A model generated the notes under the pieces. The model worked only from the letters and a program-made list of their open reading frames with translations, was not told where the DNA came from and ran no database searches. A program made the translations under genes and the position numbers. Shown here piece after piece: positions 26,315 to 35,287 of a stretch of 64,000 nucleotides of DNA (its first letter is position 1; each line of letters starts with the position of its first letter). Origin of the DNA: Flavobacterium sp. ZT3R18 (GTDB taxonomy: Bacteria > Bacteroidota > Bacteroidia > Flavobacteriales > Flavobacteriaceae); contig NZ_VJZS01000005.1 of assembly GCF_007097385.1 (NCBI RefSeq), forward strand, positions 198,705 to 262,704, read 5' to 3'.

Positions 26315-26456
26315 TTTTTAACGTATGAATATTGAAACTTATTTCAATAATTATGCAACACTTATATTCTCAAAACAAAGCAACTTTACACCCTCGCAAA
26401 TACGCATTCAATTGAAAAAATTATTCAATAAAAAAAAGTAAAGGTTTCAAAAAAAT

Positions 26457-26597
26457 GTTCAAGATATCATAAAATGGAAACCTTTTGTGCACGACGTCGA
26501 AATTGTTCCTGATGGAGTAGTAACTACATCTGGCGAGATTGACAATAATTTAAAAAACATAAAACCGAAAACAGTATCAAAAGTATATCAGGTATAG
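26457..26597 (+). pseudogene. Possible remnant of an unknown coding sequence
   Basis: A 47-codon frame without an initiation codon, ending in TAG, reads like real protein: IIKWKPFVHDVEIVPDG, then VVTTSGEIDNNLKNIK and a KVYQV end. It has no start and no matching upstream frame, so it may be the 3' remnant of a lost gene. I do not recognise the family. The rest of 26315-26865 shows no supported gene. Confidence 0.3.
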
Positions 26598-26865
26598 CTA
26601 CTCTATAATTCGAAGAGGGTTGGCTAACTTTATAAGGCGAATTACATTGAAATTAACAACTTGAATCGGCCAAAAATATTTTCAGCATCCCAAAGTGATA
26701 CTTAAAATGAACTTGGAGTCTGGAGTTTGGCATTTAAACAGCCAAATAACAGTTGCTTTTTTTGCAAATAACAATCTGCCATACAAAACAAAAAACTTGT
26801 CTATCAAGCATTTACAATTAATAAAAACAATACGCATTTCATTTCTTAAATTTAAAAAAAACAAT

Positions 26866-28446
26866 ATGATACAGAGTAAAGAAAAAATTCAAGCTTATTT
26901 AGTAGGTGGTGGTATTGGGTCTCTCGCGGCGGCCGCTTTCATGATTCGTGATGGTGGGATAAAAGGATCAAATATTACTATATATGAGACTTTACCGCTA
27001 CTAGGCGGTAGTTTGGATGCAGCACTTAAAGACGAAGGATACTCCTTGCGTGGCGGACGCATGTTAACAACAGACAATTATGAATGCACTTGGGGATTAT
27101 TTAAATCCATTCCGTCTCTTGCGAAACCTGACACGACAGTTTATAAAGAAACCATTGATTTTAATGAAAAAATCAAGGCCCATTCTAACGCTAGACTAGT
27201 TGATCGTGATTGTGCAATTGTTGATGTAACTTCAATGGGTTTTACAATGAATGACCGACTTGAACTCTTCAAACTGACTGAGGCGAGCGAGGAACATTTG
27301 GGTAAAAGTCGCATTAACGAATGGCTTTCGCCAGCGTTTTTTGACACAAAATTTTGGTACATGTGGGCAACTACATTTGCTTTTCAACCTTGGCACAGTG
27401 CCACAGAGTTTAAACGTTATTTGCACCGTTTCATGAAGGAATTCTCTAGAATTGAAACGCTCGCTGGAGTCAAACGCACGGTTTATAATCAATATGATTC
27501 ACTGGTTCGTCCGTTAATGGCTTGGCTTGAAGCACAGGGAGTTAATTTCTTGACTAATTGTACCGTTACAGATTTCGAACTAAAAACCGAAAATGGCAAA
27601 GTTGCAGTTACTGGTATAATCTATGATCAATCTGGAAACAAAAAGACCGCCACAGTAAATGAAGATGATTTAGTGTTTTTCCAAAATGGCTCCATGACCG
27701 ATGCGTCAAGTCTTGGTTCCATGACAAACGCACCAAAACAGCTAACAAAAAAAGATAGCGGTGGTTGGACACTTTGGGAAAAATTAGCAAAAGGACGCCC
27801 TGAATTTGGTAATCCAAGCGTTTTTAATTCAAGTATACCCGAATCGTATTGGCACTCTTTCACAGTTACACTAAAAGACACGGCTTTCTTTGACAAAATG
27901 GAAGCATTTTCAGGAAACGAAGCAGGAGTTGGCGGATTGGTCACCTTCAAAGATTCCAACTGGTTTATGTCGGTGGTATTGCCACACCAACCTCATTTTG
28001 CGGAACAGCCTTCGAATCTTCAAGTTTTTTGGGGATATGCATTGCATCCGGATCGCATTGGGAATTTCATTGCTAAACCAATGTCTGAATGTACAGGAAG
28101 CGAAATTTTGCAAGAACTTTGTGGCCATCTAAATTTCGACATGAATAGCACATTCAATGCAGCGAATTGTATTCCTTGCAGAATGCCTTATATCACTAGT
28201 ATGTTCATGCCTCGCATAAAAGAGGATCGCCCGCTACCCGTGCCAAAAAATTCAAAAAATCTTGCTTTTGTGAGCCAATTTGTCGAAATTCCGGAAGATG
28301 TAGTTTTTACGGTTGAATATTCCATCAGAGTTGCACAAATGGCTGTTTATGAACTGCTCAATATTGACAAAGAAATTCCGCCAATCTCACACCATGATAA
28401 ATCGATCAAAGTAAACTTTGATGCCGTCATTAAAGCATTTGAATAA
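26866..28446 (+). CDS. ohyA: Oleate hydratase (MCRA family)
   Basis: 526 residues from the ATG at 26866 (MIQSKEKIQAYLVGGG). An earlier in-frame ATG at 26695 would add 57 non-homologous residues. The FAD-binding motif is VGGGIGSLAAAAFMIRDGG, followed by GGSLDAALKDEGYSLRGGRM and CTWGLFKSIPS, all family hallmarks. It hydrates the cis-9 double bond of unsaturated fatty acids to 10-hydroxy acids, perhaps as detoxification of host or dietary fatty acids. At 526 residues it is shorter than many homologues (about 560-650), so the C-terminal extension used for dimer contact may be missing. No operon partners are evident. Confidence 0.9.
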   Translation: MIQSKEKIQAYLVGGGIGSLAAAAFMIRDGGIKGSNITIYETLPLLGGSLDAALKDEGYSLRGGRMLTTDNYECTWGLFKSIPSLAKPDTTVYKETIDFNEKIKAHSNARLVDRDCAIVDVTSMGFTMNDRLELFKLTEASEEHLGKSRINEWLSPAFFDTKFWYMWATTFAFQPWHSATEFKRYLHRFMKEFSRIETLAGVKRTVYNQYDSLVRPLMAWLEAQGVNFLTNCTVTDFELKTENGKVAVTGIIYDQSGNKKTATVNEDDLVFFQNGSMTDASSLGSMTNAPKQLTKKDSGGWTLWEKLAKGRPEFGNPSVFNSSIPESYWHSFTVTLKDTAFFDKMEAFSGNEAGVGGLVTFKDSNWFMSVVLPHQPHFAEQPSNLQVFWGYALHPDRIGNFIAKPMSECTGSEILQELCGHLNFDMNSTFNAANCIPCRMPYITSMFMPRIKEDRPLPVPKNSKNLAFVSQFVEIPEDVVFTVEYSIRVAQMAVYELLNIDKEIPPISHHDKSIKVNFDAVIKAFE

Positions 28447-28710
28447 TGGAAGCAGTGGGGCTTATATTTTAAATAATTCTGCCCCAAACCATACAAACCA
28501 TTAAATCCTTGTCGATTAGCATACAACACATGTAGTATTTAACTTTTGAACTTAAACCAAGCATCCGTAAATGGATTCTTTTATTCCGTTAGGTAATTCA
28601 ACACAAAGTGTTTTTTGAATTACCTAACGGAATACTTTTTGATTCTAGCACGAATTGAATAGGTATTGTAATTATTTAAAAAAAGTTAGACACAAATCGC
28701 ACACCCAAGC
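28447..28710. other. Gap with strong hairpin at 28582-28634
   Basis: No gene seen. TATTCCGTTAGGTAATTCA (28582-28600) pairs perfectly with its complement at 28616-28634 across a 15-base loop. It is a 19-bp stem that could be a terminator for the oleate hydratase gene or a mobile palindrome. Confidence 0.7.
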
Positions 28711-28907
28711 GACAGCGAACTCAATGTCATTAAGTTAAGGAATAATTTGTAAAATTATTTAAGATTTTTGATTAACGATTTTTGATTGCAGAAGTTTTAA
28801 TTCTCGTAAAACCGACAGATTTTGTATTTATCAACACAAAATCTAAAATCTGAAATCGTTAATCATCATTCAAAAATCTCTTAACTTAATGACATTGACA
28901 GCGAACT
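28711..28907. mobile_element. MITE-like element with target-site duplication
   Basis: An 18-bp terminal inverted repeat, CAATGTCATTAAGTTAAG at 28722-28739 and its complement at 28880-28897, bounds about 175 bases. Direct copies of GACAGCGAACT (28711-28721 and 28897-28907) flank it, as expected for a target-site duplication. The interior is also self-complementary (TTGATTAACGATTT against AAATCGTTAATCA), so the whole element can form a long imperfect hairpin. There is no room for a transposase. Similar end motifs without the full element occur near 151-168 and 12545-12563. Confidence 0.7.
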
Positions 28908-28969
28908 GACGAAGTAAATTTACACGAAAAATTGGTGTTTCAATTTCTCTAATTCAAGTAAAAGCTAGG

Positions 28970-29004
28970 AATTAGAATAATTCAAATTTTGAATTACTCT
29001 AATT
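28970..29004. repeat. Imperfect hairpin upstream of the cutC 3' end
   Basis: AATTAGAATAATTCAAA (28970-28986) pairs with TTTGAATTACTCTAATT (28988-29004) with two mismatches. It is followed by AATTCGTGTAATTTGT, a degenerate motif common in flavobacterial spacers. It may act as a terminator for the minus-strand cutC gene. Confidence 0.5.
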
Positions 29005-29063
29005 TGTGACAATTCGTGTAATTTGTATCGAAATTTTTTACCCGCACAATTCATGGTAGAATC

Positions 29064-29759
29064 TTAATAAAAGATGGGGTTGATAGATTGCAAATTGGTT
29101 TTTAAGGCTTTTACCTCCTCTTCATTTGCTGTTTCGCCAAAATCAACAATGGCGGAAGAATGATAGAAAATAGCAGTTGTTCTTTCTTTTAATAACTTAA
29201 TATTAGTGGAACGCAAGCCGCCACCGGGCATAATGATAATTCGATTGTTCCCCTTTTCAACCAATTCTGCCAATACATCAATGCCTTCAACCACATTATT
29301 GGCTTGTCCGGAAGTCAATATGGTTTTAAAACCGCATTCGATTATGGATTCAAGCGATTGATATATATCTTTAACCACATCAAAAGCACGGTGAAATGTA
29401 CATGGAATTGGGTTGGCCAATACCACTAACTCCTTATTTTGTTTTTCATTAATGCTTCCATCTTCTTTTAAAATTCCGAAGACAAAACCATCTACTTTTA
29501 TCTTTTTGAACTGTCTGATTTCATTTTTCATTTGTTCAAACTCATCATCCGAATAGACAAAGTCTCCACCTCGCGGGCGAATCATTACATTTAATTCAAT
29601 CTCCAATTCTGCTCTAACACTTTTTGTGATTTCAAAATTTGGTGTTGTTCCTCCTTCGTTCCTATTGTCACATAATTCTACTCTATCGGCACCGTTTTGT
29701 TGGGCAATACTAGCGGATTGTGGATTAAAACACGCTATTTCAAGTTTTCCTTTTTTCAT
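29064..29759 (-). CDS. cutC: CutC family protein
   Basis: 231 residues, a complete TIM-barrel of the CutC family: EIACFNPQSASIAQQNGADRVELCDN, MIRPRGGDF, GFVFGILKEDGSI, TFHRAFDV, GGLRSTNI. CutC was named for copper homeostasis, but an enzymatic role is suspected because of its barrel fold. Its start codon overlaps the stop of the glycosylasparaginase gene (TAATG), so the two are translationally coupled. Placement at the end of an N-glycan locus hints at a sugar- or amide-related activity (inference). Confidence 0.93.
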   Translation of the reverse strand: MKKGKLEIACFNPQSASIAQQNGADRVELCDNRNEGGTTPNFEITKSVRAELEIELNVMIRPRGGDFVYSDDEFEQMKNEIRQFKKIKVDGFVFGILKEDGSINEKQNKELVVLANPIPCTFHRAFDVVKDIYQSLESIIECGFKTILTSGQANNVVEGIDVLAELVEKGNNRIIIMPGGGLRSTNIKLLKERTTAIFYHSSAIVDFGETANEEEVKALKTNLQSINPIFY

Positions 29760-30754
29760 TATTTTAAAAAATAGTCGGAATCAATTAATCGGTTTCCAGT
29801 GGCGTCATTGACGGCATAATTGAAACCTCCTTGAATACAATAAGAGCCATACTCCCCTTCTTTATTCAGGGCAATAAAACCAACTTGTATGTCTTTTAGG
29901 TTTTTATTTCTATTTTTCGTCAATTTTACAATTCGGGCAACCGCTTCTTCACACGCTTTTTGTGGCGACTTTCCTTGGCGCATCAATTCTACAACCAAAT
30001 GGCAGCCCGAAATCCGGATCACTTCTTCTCCATGACCAGTTGCAGTTGCAGCGCCTATTTCGTTATCGACGTACAAACCAGCTCCAATAATTGGAGAATC
30101 GCCTACTCGCCCGTGCATTTTAAATGCCATTCCGCTAGTGGTACAGGCTCCAGAAAGATTTCCATTGGCATCCAAAGCAATCATTCCTATGGTATCATGA
30201 TTTTCAATATTGGCAATCGGTTTGTATTGACTAGTTTTTAGCCATTCTCTCCATTCCTTTTCTGATTCTTCGACCAATAGATTTTCTTTTACAAAGCCTT
30301 GTGATAACGCAAATTGCAATGCTCCATCTGCAACCAACATTACGTGGGGTGTTTTTTCCATAACTGCTCTTGCTACAGAAATAGGATGCTTAATATATTC
30401 CAAACAAGCCACAGCCCCAATATTGGAAAACTCATCCATAATACAAGCATCCAGAGTTACACGACCGTCTCTATCGGGTCTCCCTCCATAGCCCACACTC
30501 CGTTCTTTCGGATCTCCTTCTGGGATTTTAACTCCCGCTTCTACTGCATCCAAAGCGCGGCCGCTCCTTTTTAATATGTCCCACGCTGCTTCATTAGCTT
30601 GTATTCCAAATCGCCATGTAGAAAGAACAATTGGTTTTATTTTTTTATTTGATACCACCAATTTTTCCTCCTCGGATTCTCCTTTGAAAGAATTCAATGC
30701 CACTGCTACAGACGCTATCGCTGCTGTCTTTATAAAATTTCTTCGATTTGTCAT
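29759..30754 (-). CDS. Glycosylasparaginase (N4-(beta-N-acetylglucosaminyl)-L-asparaginase)
   Basis: 331 residues. It hydrolyses the GlcNAc-Asn bond left after proteolysis and deglycosylation of N-glycoproteins. The Ntn-hydrolase autoprocessing site is HDTIG, with the nucleophile Thr188 exposed after cleavage. Surrounding family motifs are GACTTSGMAFKMHGR, GDSPIIGAGLYVD and GAATATGHGE. The N-terminus MTNRRNFIKTAAIASVAVA has a twin-arginine pattern, so it is probably exported folded by Tat to the periplasm. It is followed by cutC with a 1-base overlap and preceded by the ROK kinase gene (59-base gap). Confidence 0.93.
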   Translation of the reverse strand: MTNRRNFIKTAAIASVAVALNSFKGESEEEKLVVSNKKIKPIVLSTWRFGIQANEAAWDILKRSGRALDAVEAGVKIPEGDPKERSVGYGGRPDRDGRVTLDACIMDEFSNIGAVACLEYIKHPISVARAVMEKTPHVMLVADGALQFALSQGFVKENLLVEESEKEWREWLKTSQYKPIANIENHDTIGMIALDANGNLSGACTTSGMAFKMHGRVGDSPIIGAGLYVDNEIGAATATGHGEEVIRISGCHLVVELMRQGKSPQKACEEAVARIVKLTKNRNKNLKDIQVGFIALNKEGEYGSYCIQGGFNYAVNDATGNRLIDSDYFLK

Positions 30755-30813
30755 ATCCTACTTTTTATCAATTCTAAATCCTTTTTTATATTCATCCCAA
30801 ATATAATTCAAAA

Positions 30814-31716
30814 CTACAATGTGTAAAGCAGACTTGAAGCTCCTAATAAAGCAGCAATTTCATTATCTGTAGAAATTAACACACTAACTTCACAGCTAGC
30901 CTCCTTAATCTTTTTTTCGAAAGAAGGCAAGAAGTAAGCACTTGCATTAGCTATCTTCCCCCCAATAATGAAATGATCAACCGAAAAGTTTTTCAACCAA
31001 GGAATCACAATTTCGGCTAAATCTTCTCCCATCTTTGCAAAAGCAATTATAGCCAATTCATTTCCAATCGTAGCAAGATTAAATAGCTCCAATCCATTTG
31101 CTACTTTAGTTCCACTCAAGTGAAAATAACTGGATAAAAGCCCACGTGCTGACACATAATCTTCGGCTATCCCCTTTTTATAGGGAAGGTCATATATTTC
31201 CCCTTCTTTTGGCACTAAACTTCCCGAATTAATTGAAATTCCCTTGTCTATAAAACAGGCGCCTAATCCTGTCCCAATCGTAATTGCCATCACGCTTTTT
31301 AAAAGATTATTTTTATCTTTATAAACTTCCCCTTTACCAAAACAAACCGCATCATTTTCAAAATAAATAGGGAAATCATCTGAAAAAGGGAATCTTTCCT
31401 TAATTAAATCCCGAATACTTAAACCATAAAAATGTTCATATTTTGACTGTCCTTTTATCCAGCAAATGCCTTTTTCATAATCAAATGGCCCTGGTATACA
31501 TACTGCTGCCCCCATTACAGTTTCTACCCCTGATTTTTTTAAAGAAATACGAATCACTTTTTCCCAAATATCCATAACCTGGTCTACTGGTAAATTAGAA
31601 TCAAAAGACTCTTTGTACAATGAAGATTCAAGGACTTTCATGTCAATAATGTCTATAATTGCAGCTGTAATATGGGTCCCTCCAATGTCCAATCCAATGG
31701 CATATACTTTATTCAT
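30814..31716 (-). CDS. ROK family sugar kinase
   Basis: 300 residues. N-terminal phosphate-binding loop GLDIGGTHITAAIID, catalytic aspartate in ENDAVCFGKGE, and second loop TIGTGLGACFIDKG. The zinc-binding CxCGxxGCxE motif that many ROK kinases carry is not present: the corresponding segment reads PKEGEIYDLPYKKGIAEDYV. It resembles the AlsK/allose-kinase-like branch. In this locus, with ManA nearby, phosphorylation of mannose or GlcNAc is the likely job, but specificity cannot be read from sequence. Gaps to neighbours are 30-60 bases on the same strand. Confidence 0.87.
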   Translation of the reverse strand: MNKVYAIGLDIGGTHITAAIIDIIDMKVLESSLYKESFDSNLPVDQVMDIWEKVIRISLKKSGVETVMGAAVCIPGPFDYEKGICWIKGQSKYEHFYGLSIRDLIKERFPFSDDFPIYFENDAVCFGKGEVYKDKNNLLKSVMAITIGTGLGACFIDKGISINSGSLVPKEGEIYDLPYKKGIAEDYVSARGLLSSYFHLSGTKVANGLELFNLATIGNELAIIAFAKMGEDLAEIVIPWLKNFSVDHFIIGGKIANASAYFLPSFEKKIKEASCEVSVLISTDNEIAALLGASSLLYTL

Positions 31717-31746
31717 TTTCTTTTATTTATCTTACTATTTGTAATT

Positions 31747-34050
31747 TTATTCCACTATCAGTTCATCTACAAATAGCCACCCTGATTTTCCTTCGCCACT
31801 ATGACCTAGAGGACAGAGACTATTTTTTGCAGTCACTCGAATATACTTTACCGTTTGAGGGTTAAAAGCCGCAACAAAATCATACTTCATGTTTTTTAGA
31901 TTGGCATCGATCGGGTTGTTTACCGTTTTTATTTCTGCATAATCCGTCCCATTTGACGACCCTTCAAATTTTACAGATTGGGGTAAAAAAACCCAGTCGT
32001 TATAATTTTGCAAACATCCCAAAGCTATGCTTTTTATACTTTTCCCCTTTCCAAGATCAATTGTTGCCACCATATCTTTTGCAAAAAAACCATGCCAATA
32101 TTTACCATTTGCATTAGTCCCCCTGACCCCATCCGTTAAAGAATTAGGTCCATCAGCAAGATAATATTCACTTACCGGATTAGTGTAAACTACTGGACTT
32201 CCCATTGCTTTATGCATGACGAAATTTTGTTTTGCAGCCTGAACACTCCTAATCTGATTATTTACTACGGTAGCTGCTTTTAATTCTAAAGATGAATTAA
32301 TTTTTATAGGCTGTTCGTATTTCAGACTTTGCAAAGTCGGTTCAGATCCATCAGTTGTATAAAGTATTTCTCCATGCAACGCTTCTGTAAAAAGAGCTAC
32401 CTGCAATTGTTCGTTTTGAAAAGAAGGTTTTATACTAACCGTAAAATTCCCGGGAGAATAATTTAGCCCTTTTTGATCATATCCTCTAAAATGATACTGC
32501 AATCGTTCCTTAAAATCATTCCAATTTTTAGTGTCTTTTGGAGACCACAACACTTCGGCTAATGCGGCCATACGGGGAAGCACCATATATTCTAGATGTT
32601 TGGTAGTAGCTATGTATTCTGTCCATACATTCCCTTGTCCGCCCATTACATATTGCTCTTCCTCTTTATTTAATTCTTTAGGAATGGGTTCGTAATCATA
32701 CACTTTTTTTACGGTATTGAAACCGCCTATAGCTAATGGCTCTCCCTCTGGTCCCGCTTGATAATGGTCAAAATAACAAGGAGAATTGGGCGTCATAATT
32801 ACATTGTGTTTCATTTTGGCAGCCTCAATTCCACCAGCTTCTCCACGCCAGCTCATCACTGTAGCTTCGGGTGCTAACCCCCCTTCTAATATTTCGTCCC
32901 AACCAATCATTTTTCGGTTCTTTGAAACTAAAAACTTTTCTATTCTTCGTATAAAATAACTCTGCAATTCATTTTCATCTTTCAAATTTTCGGCTTTCAT
33001 TCTAGCTTGACATCTAACGCAGTTTTTCCAGCTTGTTTTATCAACCTCATCACCACCAATATGTAGGTAAGCAGATGGAAAAATAGCCATTACCTCAGTC
33101 AATACATCCTGAATAAAGAGAAAAGAATTATCATTTCCTGCACAGTAATTACCTTCCATTTTACTGGCGAAAAAATCACCAGATTGACCAAAATTGGTTG
33201 CAGAATTACAAGATAATTCAGGGTAAGCGGCCATTGCAGCTTCAGAATGACCTGGCATTTCTATCTCGGGAACTACGGTAATATTTCGGGCTTTGGCGTA
33301 GGCCACAATTTCCTTTAGCTGTTCCTGTGTATAATATCCTCCATAAGTTGACTTGTTTCGGTCTGCATTAAACGCTACCTCAGCCCAGTTCCATGGTTTA
33401 TTTAAGTCATCTACTCGCCAAGCCGCTTGTTGCGTAAGTTTTGGATACTTTTTGATTTCCAAACGCCAACCTGCACCATCAACCAAATGCCAGTGAAAAA
33501 CGTTCATTTTATAGGACGCCATGAGATCGAGGTATTCTTTTATCACTTCGGTACCAAAAAAGTGACGGCTTACATCGAGCATCATTCCACGCCATTTAAA
33601 ACGAGGATAATCATTCACTTCCATAACAGGTACTGCTAATGCTGCATTGGTTCGTACCACAGGAAGTATTTGTAATACGGATTGCATTCCATAAAAGATG
33701 CCTTTATGACTGCTCGCTTTTATTACTATTGAATTAGGCGAAACCTTTAATTTGTACCCTTCATCTGGAACTCCTTTTTCGATTACAAATTCAATTTTTT
33801 TGGCTGTCTTTTTATTTATTTTCAAAGATAATCCTGAAATGTTTTTAATACAGCTAGCCAAAAAAATAGCATTAGGATTTAACTCTTTTTGGGATTTATG
33901 GTAATGGATAGCTGTATTCTCATCAATTATAAAATTGCCTATACCCATTTTTATATCCCCGGGTTTCGGGATAATTGGAAGTATTTGTTGCCCTTTCATT
34001 AGCCCTGAAACGAATAAAAGAAGTAGTAAAACTATTTTTTTGAATGGCAT
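31747..34050 (-). CDS. Beta-N-acetylhexosaminidase, GH20
   Basis: 767 residues from the ATG at 34050, where a signal peptide begins (FKKIVLLLLLFVSGLMKGQ). An earlier start at 34185 would overlap the GH18 gene. Domains are GH20b (about 20-150), the GH20 catalytic barrel (about 150-500, with the Asp-Glu pair in HIGGDEVDKTSW and the DVSRHFF motif), a linker with a chitobiase-like C-terminal domain, and a discoidin/F5-8C-like carbohydrate-binding region from about 630 (PQTVKYIRVTAKN). It would remove terminal GlcNAc in the periplasm or at the cell surface. Length is normal for Bacteroidetes GH20 enzymes. Confidence 0.95.
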   Translation of the reverse strand: MPFKKIVLLLLLFVSGLMKGQQILPIIPKPGDIKMGIGNFIIDENTAIHYHKSQKELNPNAIFLASCIKNISGLSLKINKKTAKKIEFVIEKGVPDEGYKLKVSPNSIVIKASSHKGIFYGMQSVLQILPVVRTNAALAVPVMEVNDYPRFKWRGMMLDVSRHFFGTEVIKEYLDLMASYKMNVFHWHLVDGAGWRLEIKKYPKLTQQAAWRVDDLNKPWNWAEVAFNADRNKSTYGGYYTQEQLKEIVAYAKARNITVVPEIEMPGHSEAAMAAYPELSCNSATNFGQSGDFFASKMEGNYCAGNDNSFLFIQDVLTEVMAIFPSAYLHIGGDEVDKTSWKNCVRCQARMKAENLKDENELQSYFIRRIEKFLVSKNRKMIGWDEILEGGLAPEATVMSWRGEAGGIEAAKMKHNVIMTPNSPCYFDHYQAGPEGEPLAIGGFNTVKKVYDYEPIPKELNKEEEQYVMGGQGNVWTEYIATTKHLEYMVLPRMAALAEVLWSPKDTKNWNDFKERLQYHFRGYDQKGLNYSPGNFTVSIKPSFQNEQLQVALFTEALHGEILYTTDGSEPTLQSLKYEQPIKINSSLELKAATVVNNQIRSVQAAKQNFVMHKAMGSPVVYTNPVSEYYLADGPNSLTDGVRGTNANGKYWHGFFAKDMVATIDLGKGKSIKSIALGCLQNYNDWVFLPQSVKFEGSSNGTDYAEIKTVNNPIDANLKNMKYDFVAAFNPQTVKYIRVTAKNSLCPLGHSGEGKSGWLFVDELIVE

Positions 34051-34112
34051 AACGGTTTTTGTTTTTTTAAGAGTGATTCTAATTTTGAAAGACACATTAA
34101 TTTCTATTTGAA

Positions 34113-35201
34113 CTATTTTGCAATTTTTATTTGGTATATCGCATCGACCATGCCATTGCGAGGGCTGTCTAAAACCAGTTCCCAAAACATAATTCCTCCA
34201 AGTTTGTTTTTTATTACATAGGTCGTTTTTGCTTTAACAGAAGGGATATCATCCCCAGTAGCAAATAATTTCTCTTTTTCATTATACCAATAGGCTGCCA
34301 TTGCCTTTTGGTCCCAAAAATAATTCCAACCGTTTGCTGTGGTAAATGATGTGGTATATTCTTTGAAATTTACACCAGCAGTTGGTATGCCTGATTGGTA
34401 TAAACCATTGTTGCTATTAGACACCTCTTTCCAAACTCTTGTATAAAAGGCAGCTCCAATAACTATTTTTTTTGCAGGTATTCCTAATTTCAACAAATAG
34501 GTTACCGCTTTATCCGTAGATTCTTCATCCTTTTTAGTACTAAACAATGGGGTATGATGTCCTGTAACTTTTGAATAACCATTTACCAAATCATAACTCA
34601 TAATGTTTACACGATCTACCAATGGCATTATTTTTTTCCACTCAACGGATTCGTCCAAATATTTTTGAAAGCCTCCAGAAGCAAAACTTAGTTCATTCTT
34701 GTTTCCTAAAGTTTGCCGAAGTATTTTAATAAGTTCCGTAAAGTTCTTTTTGTCGGCTTCTTGATAATGATGCTCTGGAAATCCTTCTATAGTTGGATAT
34801 TCCCAATCCAAATCTAATCCGTCGCAATTAAAATAGGCATTAACTTCTTTTACCGATTTTGCAAAATCCTCTCTTCCTTTTGGGGTAGAAAAGACATCAG
34901 AACAGGTTTCACAACCTCCCCAACCTCCTAAAGACAACATGATTTTTAGTTGAGGGTTCTTAGCTTTTAGGGAAACTAAATGTTTAATAGTCAAGGAATC
35001 TTTAGCAGTATCCACACTTAACTTACCATCCTTCAAATGACAAAAACTATAAATAATATGAGTTAATTTATTTACCTCAAATTCATTTATTTGTTTATCA
35101 TCGCCTGTATAATATGCGATTACAGCTAGATTTTTATTGCTCTGAGCAGTTATACCAGTAGTGATAAGAAGTAACAAAAAAAGGAGTTTTATGGTTTTCA
35201 T
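34113..35201 (-). CDS. GH18 family glycoside hydrolase (endo-beta-N-acetylglucosaminidase/chitinase-like)
   Basis: 362 residues from the ATG at 35201, which begins a signal peptide (MKTIKLLFLLLLITTG). The start at 35246 lies within the repeat spacer. The GH18 motif is DGLDLDWEYP, with the glutamate as acid, and substrate-assisted retaining catalysis is expected. Supporting segments are MLSLGGWGGC, VNIMSYDLVNGY and GIMFWELVLD. In this context it most likely cuts the GlcNAc-GlcNAc bond of the N-glycan core. A chitinase role cannot be excluded from sequence. It lies between GH125 and GH20 genes with gaps of 86 and 62 bases. Confidence 0.92.
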   Translation of the reverse strand: MKTIKLLFLLLLITTGITAQSNKNLAVIAYYTGDDKQINEFEVNKLTHIIYSFCHLKDGKLSVDTAKDSLTIKHLVSLKAKNPQLKIMLSLGGWGGCETCSDVFSTPKGREDFAKSVKEVNAYFNCDGLDLDWEYPTIEGFPEHHYQEADKKNFTELIKILRQTLGNKNELSFASGGFQKYLDESVEWKKIMPLVDRVNIMSYDLVNGYSKVTGHHTPLFSTKKDEESTDKAVTYLLKLGIPAKKIVIGAAFYTRVWKEVSNSNNGLYQSGIPTAGVNFKEYTTSFTTANGWNYFWDQKAMAAYWYNEKEKLFATGDDIPSVKAKTTYVIKNKLGGIMFWELVLDSPRNGMVDAIYQIKIAK

Positions 35202-35244
35202 TTTTATATTATTTATTGATTTCGAACACACATTATTGATTTTC

Positions 35245-35287
35245 ACATTGCCATTGCCATTGTCATTGCCATTGATATTGATATTGC
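35245..35287. repeat. Hexanucleotide tandem repeat between GH125 and GH18 genes
   Basis: Imperfect tandem units of CATTGC/CATTGT/CATTGA (CAATGG and CAATAT on the coding strand) fill the gap between the GH125 stop codon and the GH18 leader. The repeat is outside both reading frames. Confidence 0.8.

Noticed and set aside
28582..28634. Insertion-sequence end
   Set aside because: The 19-bp stem is a simple hairpin with no partner end or transposase; a terminator or palindromic repeat explains it.
35245..35287. Phase-variable contingency repeat
   Set aside because: The repeat is outside both reading frames, so it cannot switch a frame on or off. Only a spacing effect remains, listed as a weak finding.
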